Assembly: GCA_016748015.1 (NCBI GenBank) | Contig: JAAOMT010000752.1 | Coordinates: 380,976 to 444,975 of the forward strand | Origin: Geosiphon pyriformis | Taxonomy: Eukaryota; Glomeromycota; Glomeromycetes; Archaeosporales; Geosiphonaceae | Reading direction: 5' to 3' | Length of the DNA stretch: 64,000 bases | Part shown: positions 58,596-64,000 of the stretch, piece by piece | Numbering within the stretch: position 1 is the stretch's first letter | Layout: every line of letters begins with the position of its first letter | Translations under genes and position numbers: made by a program | Notes under the pieces: model-generated | Databases searched by the model: none | Seen by the model: the letters and a program-made list of their open reading frames with translations, nothing else | Told to the model about the DNA's origin: nothing

Positions 58596-59540
58596 ACATT
58601 TGCAAAACAGCACTTTATTTTTTTTGAGCAAAAAATATTGTAATTTTAAGTTCAAATAATTGCTAAGAATATTGTACTTAAAGCAATAATTTATAAAACT
58701 ATATGTTTATAATTGAAATTTAGAATAATTTTCAATATTATTAATTTATTCATCATTCAATTATTCTTGAATTTTCTTGTTTTCGAGAAGAGGGTATATT
58801 TTGCTTAAATATCAATTATATAATTGTCTATTAACTTAATAAATGGTTTTTAATTTCTATTTTAATTAATTTATAGATTTTCTAAATCAAATAATAGTTT
58901 TTATTTAACATCATAAGTCACCTGCTGAAATGCTTAATTTATATGTTAAGAAAATAGATTATTGTGTATAAATATAACTATTATTAAGAATTAAGAATTA
59001 AAATTAAAATTTCTGGATCCATTGGCATCTATTCAAATTTATATTAATAAAAAACAGTTTTTTACATTAATGCTTTTGCAATATTTCAATATTTTTTAAA
59101 TAAAAAAATATAATTATTGTCTTAATTGGTATTTTTATTTTGATGCTATTTAGTTATATTAATTATTTTATTAGTTACATATCATAATATCTTATAATAA
59201 AATTTGGTTATTATATAGAATTTTACACTTAACTGTTTTTTTACTGTGGGATAAAATAGTATATTATCCCCTAAAATTTTTATTACATATATTAATTATT
59301 ATAATAATATGAAAATTTTATTTTAATAAACCTAATAGAATATTATTTAAAAACAAAATAAAACAATAATTAAAGTTTATTAAATTAAAAAAATAAAATA
59401 TTTAGAAAATATTAAAAAAATTAAATATTAATTATAAATTATAAATAATGACAGCCATTTAACATTATTTTAAATTAATTATTAAATTAATTATTGATCA
59501 AATTATTAACATAAATGTTAATCTAATTATTAAATTTAGC
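58596..59540 (+). repeat. Dispersed repeat, copy 2
   Basis: Partner of 46769-47920, same direction: catttgcaaaacagcacttt, ttattcttgaattttcttgt, gtcacctgctgaaatgctta, gacagccatttaacatta. It has lost about 200 bp relative to copy 1. Differences look mostly C-to-T/G-to-A. Confidence 0.7.
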
Positions 59541-62500
59541 TATATTTATTTATATAAATTTTTATTATTATTTTACAAATATAATTAAACTATTAATTAT
59601 TATTTATACAATTTAATTAATATATATTAAACATAAGTTATAATATAAACAATATATAATTAACCACTTAAATTAATTAGAACTGCTTTAATTTAAAGAA
59701 AAAATTAAGTTATTTTATTAATATAATTGTTTAATTAACTATAAATTTACCTATTAAAATTTTTATAGATTTAATTTTACCTTTTTAATAACTTTAAAAT
59801 TATTAAATTAAAAAAATTTATTGCATACAATAAAATCAAAATTATTAATTATGCTATTATTATTATATAATAAAACATATTAATCTTATTTTTAATATAA
59901 AAAAACTCTTTAAACATATTAATATTTATTTTACCAAGATTTTTAATTTAAACTTTTAAAACAAAAATCTGAAAATTTGATTTTATAATAAAAACTTTTT
60001 TAATAACCAAAAAAATTAAAACAACTAAAAAATTAATAAATTCAATTATTAACTTTATTAATCAAACAATTTGTAAATAATTTTTTAAAAAAAACTAACT
60101 TAAAATTAATAACAATATTAAAAAGACAATAGTTTTGCTATATATAAAACCAAATTAATAAAATAATTTAAAAAAAGCTTAAACAGTATAAAAACTTGAA
60201 GAAAAGTTTTAATAGATTAAAAAAACAGTTTTACAATTTTTTTTAATGCATTAATTTTATTAATAATAATATTTATAATATTTTTAAACTTAAAAATAAC
60301 AATAACATTTTTTTTATTAAATTGTAAACATAAAACTGAATTGAGTTTAGCATTTTTGAACTTTTTACAAGTAATTTAAGTGTTTATTTCATATTATATA
60401 ATCTAATTATCATATTTAGTTACATTTATATATTGTATAAATTATAAAAAAATTAACCAAAATGAATTTAAAACTCTTATAAAAAGTTATTATCTTTATT
60501 AAATTAAAAAAATTTAAAACTGTTTTTTTACTAAAATTAATTAATAAACAAAAACAGTTTTAGTAACTTTAAAAGTTTTAAAATAAACAATAATATGTTA
60601 CTATATATTAACAGACTTTAATTTAATATCAAAAACTTTATTAAAAATTACAAAAATATTCTTAATAGTATTAATAAAAATATTTTAAAAAATAAAGAGC
60701 CACAATAGTAGAAACAAATACAGATTCAAAAATTACAATAGATTTACAATTTTAAAAGAAAAATTTAGCAAGTTTAATTTTAATAACAATATTTAAGAAA
60801 ACTTAATATTTAAATTCTATATAAAAACACAATTTTAATATAAATAATTTTTTTTAAGTTCTATTAAATATTAGACTAAGTGTATTATTTCAATCTTTTA
60901 TAAAATTTATTATTATTTAACACACAATTAATTTATTTGTAAACTATTTTATTATAAATACCAAATAAATACACTTTGTAAATACTAAAATAATATATTT
61001 TATTTATTAATTTGAATAAAGTATATAAATATTTTGAACTTAATTGTAATTATAATAAGCAACTGTATTAATATTGTAGTATAATCCTTTTTCTTTTAAT
61101 ATATAGTAAAATGATACTAACTAATAATTTTTTTGCTAATTTGGTAGGTTTGTTATTATAGTTTTATTTAATTTAATTTTGACAAATGTTTTTTATAATT
61201 TTGAGTTTTTTTATAATCTTTAAATTGTAAATTATTTTGTAATTTTTTAAAGAGTTTATAATTTACATTTGTAAAAGTTAATTTAAGTTACAATTTGTAA
61301 AACATATTATATTTAAAAATGTGCAAAATACAATCTTTTTTAAAATTAGTTAAAATTTATAATAAAAATATTTAAAACTTGTTTTTACAGATTGTTGACC
61401 AGTGGTTTAAGTGGCCTAATATTAAATAATAGTTATTATCTTTTGTTTATTTAATAAAAAAAATAGTCACTTTGAAGATTTTTATGAATTTATAATTGAT
61501 TAAAGCTTGGTAAATAGATAACTGCACTTGCCAATTAATTAAAAAATGTATTAGTTTGACTAAAAACTAATTATAAAAAAATAATGTAGATTTTAAATTG
61601 TAATCATAGAGTAAATTAGACAAAATTAATATAAATATAATATTAGGATAGACCGAAATAAAAACTTGAAAATAAATATAAATTTGAATAATAAATAACA
61701 AATTTATGTAACTTGAAATAAAAAAATAAAAAAATAGAAGACCAAGTAAAAAAGAAATTAAGTACTGAAAAACTGATTTTTTGCAATGCTGTTTTTTTAA
61801 ACTACAAGTTAGCCTGTATTTATATTTACTTTATATGGTAAATTATTTAAAATTATATTTATTAATAATTTAATTATTAATTATTAATTAAAATTACTAA
61901 TTGTTAATTAGTTATGTAATTTAGTGTAATTTACTTTAAAATTACGAATAAAATCTTTGACTTATTTTTAATTTATTTTATTTCAAATGAATCCAATTAA
62001 GAAAATAAAAATTTTGAAATTTTTTTTAAGACTTGTTTTTATTAGCTTTCAAAATGATTCACAAAGAAACCAATAAAGCAATAATATAATTATCAAATTA
62101 TAAAGACATAAATTATATTAAATATGAGAAAATAAAATATATGTTAATAAAATTTTAATAATTAATAAAATAAAAATTGGTTCAAAGAAAATGTTCAAAG
62201 TAAATAATATAAATGCTTTTTATTATCAAAGTAAACTCACACACTAGATAAAATTCATTTGAAAGAAATTGCTATCTAGACGCAAAAACTCGAAAATGTT
62301 GTCAAAATGATCTCATATATCAGAGTCTAAGCTTTAAACCGACCTATTATATATGCTCGATATAATTAGTGTTTAATAAGTATTTATTGTATTGAATATC
62401 TAGGTATACAAGAATATGATAGAAATATATGTTTGGCAAAAGAAGTTTGGGATAAAACTTGAAACTATAAAAATAGGATAAACTGAGTTTCTAGCTGCAT

Positions 62501-62656
62501 ATATCATTCACTATAGATATGTCGGGAGTAAAATTTTCAACTAATCCTAGAGTTTAAGAAGACAAGTAAAAAATAATAGCATCCAAAAAAGTTTACAAGA
62601 TGCGGAAAACCCTTTGAAAGTGAGGAAGATATGAATTTAAAAAAGATAAACGTTTC
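59541..62656. other. AT-rich spacer, no gene seen
   Basis: About 2.6 kb of extremely AT-rich DNA to 62200, then 450 bp of more balanced composition (62210-62656), which is the likely 3' UTR and flank of the secreted-protein gene. No repeat pair was seen. Confidence 0.55.
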
Positions 62657-62938
62657 CTATTCCATGTAATCATATGTGGGAGCATTCGTATCTATAGCAA
62701 ACCATGATTCACAATATGTATATTCACATTGAAGTTGCGTTCTTGGTACAAACACAGAGTAATTTTCACGACCACAATTGAAAATTTCATTCAAAGTGCA
62801 TTCTTGGGTTCGGGGAAGACATCCTATCTCAAACGTAGGGTCATTTAGATCAGCGCCAGCCGTTTTATTAATAAAAGCAAAAACTAAAAAGGACAAAAGT
62901 ATTTTGTTTAAGATTGATTTGGGTATCATATTAAGCAT
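62657..62938 (-). CDS. Small secreted Cys-containing protein, effector candidate
   Basis: 93 residues. The N-terminus has a hydrophobic core (ILLSFLVFAF, about 13-22) and a likely signal-peptidase site TAGA/D (29/30). The mature 64 residues contain Cys40, 47, 55, 71 and 76, an N-glycosylation sequon NYS (59-61), and a repeated PRTQ (42-45, 65-68). An odd number of Cys leaves one free or makes a dimer. It has no known domain that I recognise. Size, signal peptide and Cys content fit a fungal secreted protein, possibly a symbiosis effector; this is inference. Composition is clearly coding against its surroundings, and a TATA box stands about 96 bp upstream. Confidence 0.75.
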   Translation of the reverse strand: MLNMIPKSILNKILLSFLVFAFINKTAGADLNDPTFEIGCLPRTQECTLNEIFNCGRENYSVFVPRTQLQCEYTYCESWFAIDTNAPTYDYME

Positions 62939-63033
62939 CCTTTTTTTATCTTTATGAAGAAGATCGAGTTATGATAATTGTATTTTAATAAACAAAGCTT
63001 GGTAATTTGAAATTTGGCAAGCGAGATGTTTTC

Positions 63034-63041
63034 TTTTTATA
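63034..63041 (-). promoter_or_regulatory. TATA box of the secreted-protein gene
   Basis: tataaaaa on the - strand within cctataaaaagaaaac, 96-103 bp upstream of the ATG, the same distance as in the kinase genes. Confidence 0.55.
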
Positions 63042-64000
63042 GGAAAATTTCTGAACTTTGGGATATTACAAAAATTTAGTTAGTAGTAAAACAATAATAA
63101 TAAAAATTTTTAAAGTTATCTTCAATGGTTGAATGAAAATAACTAACTTTAGATATGCGATTGGCAGGAAAAAATCGTCTTGTATGAATAATCTAAAGAA
63201 TTAAAACATATTTATGGTCATTTAAGTTACTTAATTATTTTGACCACAATGAATTTCAAGAAAATGTACTCAATATGAATTACCTAAAAGAAATCAGGAC
63301 CATACTAGTCAGTGATAAAGATAATATACTCATACTATTTTTTATGAATATAAGATTTTGATATAAAATTCCCAGTTTTTGAACAACAAATCTAAATATT
63401 GATTTTAAGGTTTAATAGAATTAAGTCAATTAACCGATTTAATATCTTATAAAGGGACATCCTTAATATAACGTCTATGAAGAATAGAAATTTCATAGTA
63501 GTTATGACTTTAGCCATTTGGGATCTCTCGTGAACACATTTCGGTAGTCTGCCAATTTTAGCGTCCAGTGCAAATCTCGTCTCGCATATAATAGGCTAAA
63601 TTTTTTTAACTGATTATCGTTTTTAAGGAAGGCTACTATTAGAGCATTGTACATAAATTTAAACATACAAAAATGTTTAATTAGCAAAAGGATTAAGTAA
63701 TTAAGAAAAATTATTATCTCAATTAAGGATTAAAAAATGAATATAAAAATTACTTATTTCAATTGCTTGTATACAAAAACAGAAGAAATAATCTTATGTT
63801 TACCAATGAGGCTTTAAAACCATACTTTATAGCCTTAATGAAAATATGTATTTAAAAGCAATTTACAACAAAGTAACATTTTCAGAATTTTTTAATTTAA
63901 TCAAAGCATTAATACTTATAGAATTCGATGAAACTATCATAAGTATGTGAGGTGGAGTGTTAGTACACTCTATAAAAATTCACTCCTGAAAATTTTAGAA
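63042..64000. other. Right end; one weak open piece
   Basis: Moderate GC. A - strand frame 63687-63502 (61 codons) ends LHWTLKLADYRNVFTRDPKW; composition is protein-like, but it has no known motif and could be a relic or antisense of a gene beyond the window. The last 60 bp hold a palindrome, listed separately. Confidence 0.3.
63955..63970. repeat. Palindrome near right edge
   Basis: gagtgt, loop tagt, acactc. A further cactcct (63981-63987) pairs with aggtggagtg upstream. Such GC-rich nested palindromes often mark transposon ends, but the rest lies outside the window. Confidence 0.4.

Noticed and set aside
1-64000. Organelle (mitochondrial) origin because of very high AT
   Set aside because: Spliceosomal GT/AG introns, LTR and LINE elements, TATA-box genes and a signal-peptide gene point to the nucleus.

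Overview
The window is nuclear DNA of a fungus, most likely an arbuscular mycorrhizal fungus (Glomeromycotina). The reasons are very AT-rich DNA, a local cluster of protein kinases with short N-terminal Cys clusters and HRDLHSGN-type catalytic loops split by small spliceosomal introns, a Sel1-repeat protein, a small secreted Cys-containing protein, and dense nested Ty3/gypsy and LINE remnants. I cannot name the species from sequence alone. No rRNA, tRNA or CRISPR array was found.

Layout. Positions 1-29656 are a retrotransposon nest. An old + strand Ty3/gypsy element (E1) has a 5' LTR remnant ending at 3010, a primer-binding site at 3011, gag and protease at 22083-23760, RT and integrase at 26681-28330, and a 3' LTR ending at 29656. 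A younger - strand Ty3/gypsy element (E2, 3572-21761, LTRs of about 0.98 kb) sits in its leader. E2 was itself hit by a short non-autonomous LTR element (5918-9131), a solo LTR (16655-17375) and a + strand zinc-ribbon repeat gene (about 10.1-13.1 kb). A 1.06 kb element with inverted ends (24471-25528) interrupts E1. A further + strand gypsy copy (E0), cut by the window edge, occupies about 376-2863. Three insertions show matching or near-matching 4-bp target duplications.

Positions 30741-38750 hold two copies of one LINE family. One is a 5'-truncated RT/RNase H half. The other is an ORF1-only copy joined directly to the same 3' UTR and A-tail. Both carry many transition-type stops. The flanking AT-rich stretches hold only short repeats.

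Positions 40350-51748 hold the gene cluster. It contains a kinase relic (K4, -), kinase K1 (+), an assembly gap, kinase K2 (-), and kinase K3 (+, one-base frameshift). K2 and K3 diverge and have near-identical upstream regions with TATA boxes. The three larger genes are mosaics of each other. K1 has lost the HR of its HRD motif through an in-frame 24-codon deletion and alone has a possible myristoylation N-terminus. A candidate 21-nt microexon follows K2 and K3.

Positions 51749-64000 are mostly empty. They contain one intact Sel1-repeat gene (55131-56096, -) and one intact small secreted protein gene (62657-62938, -), plus a second copy of a dispersed repeat found between K2 and K3, and several short repeats. 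The host genes have visibly higher GC than their surroundings. The transposon relics appear to have drifted through C-to-T and G-to-A changes.
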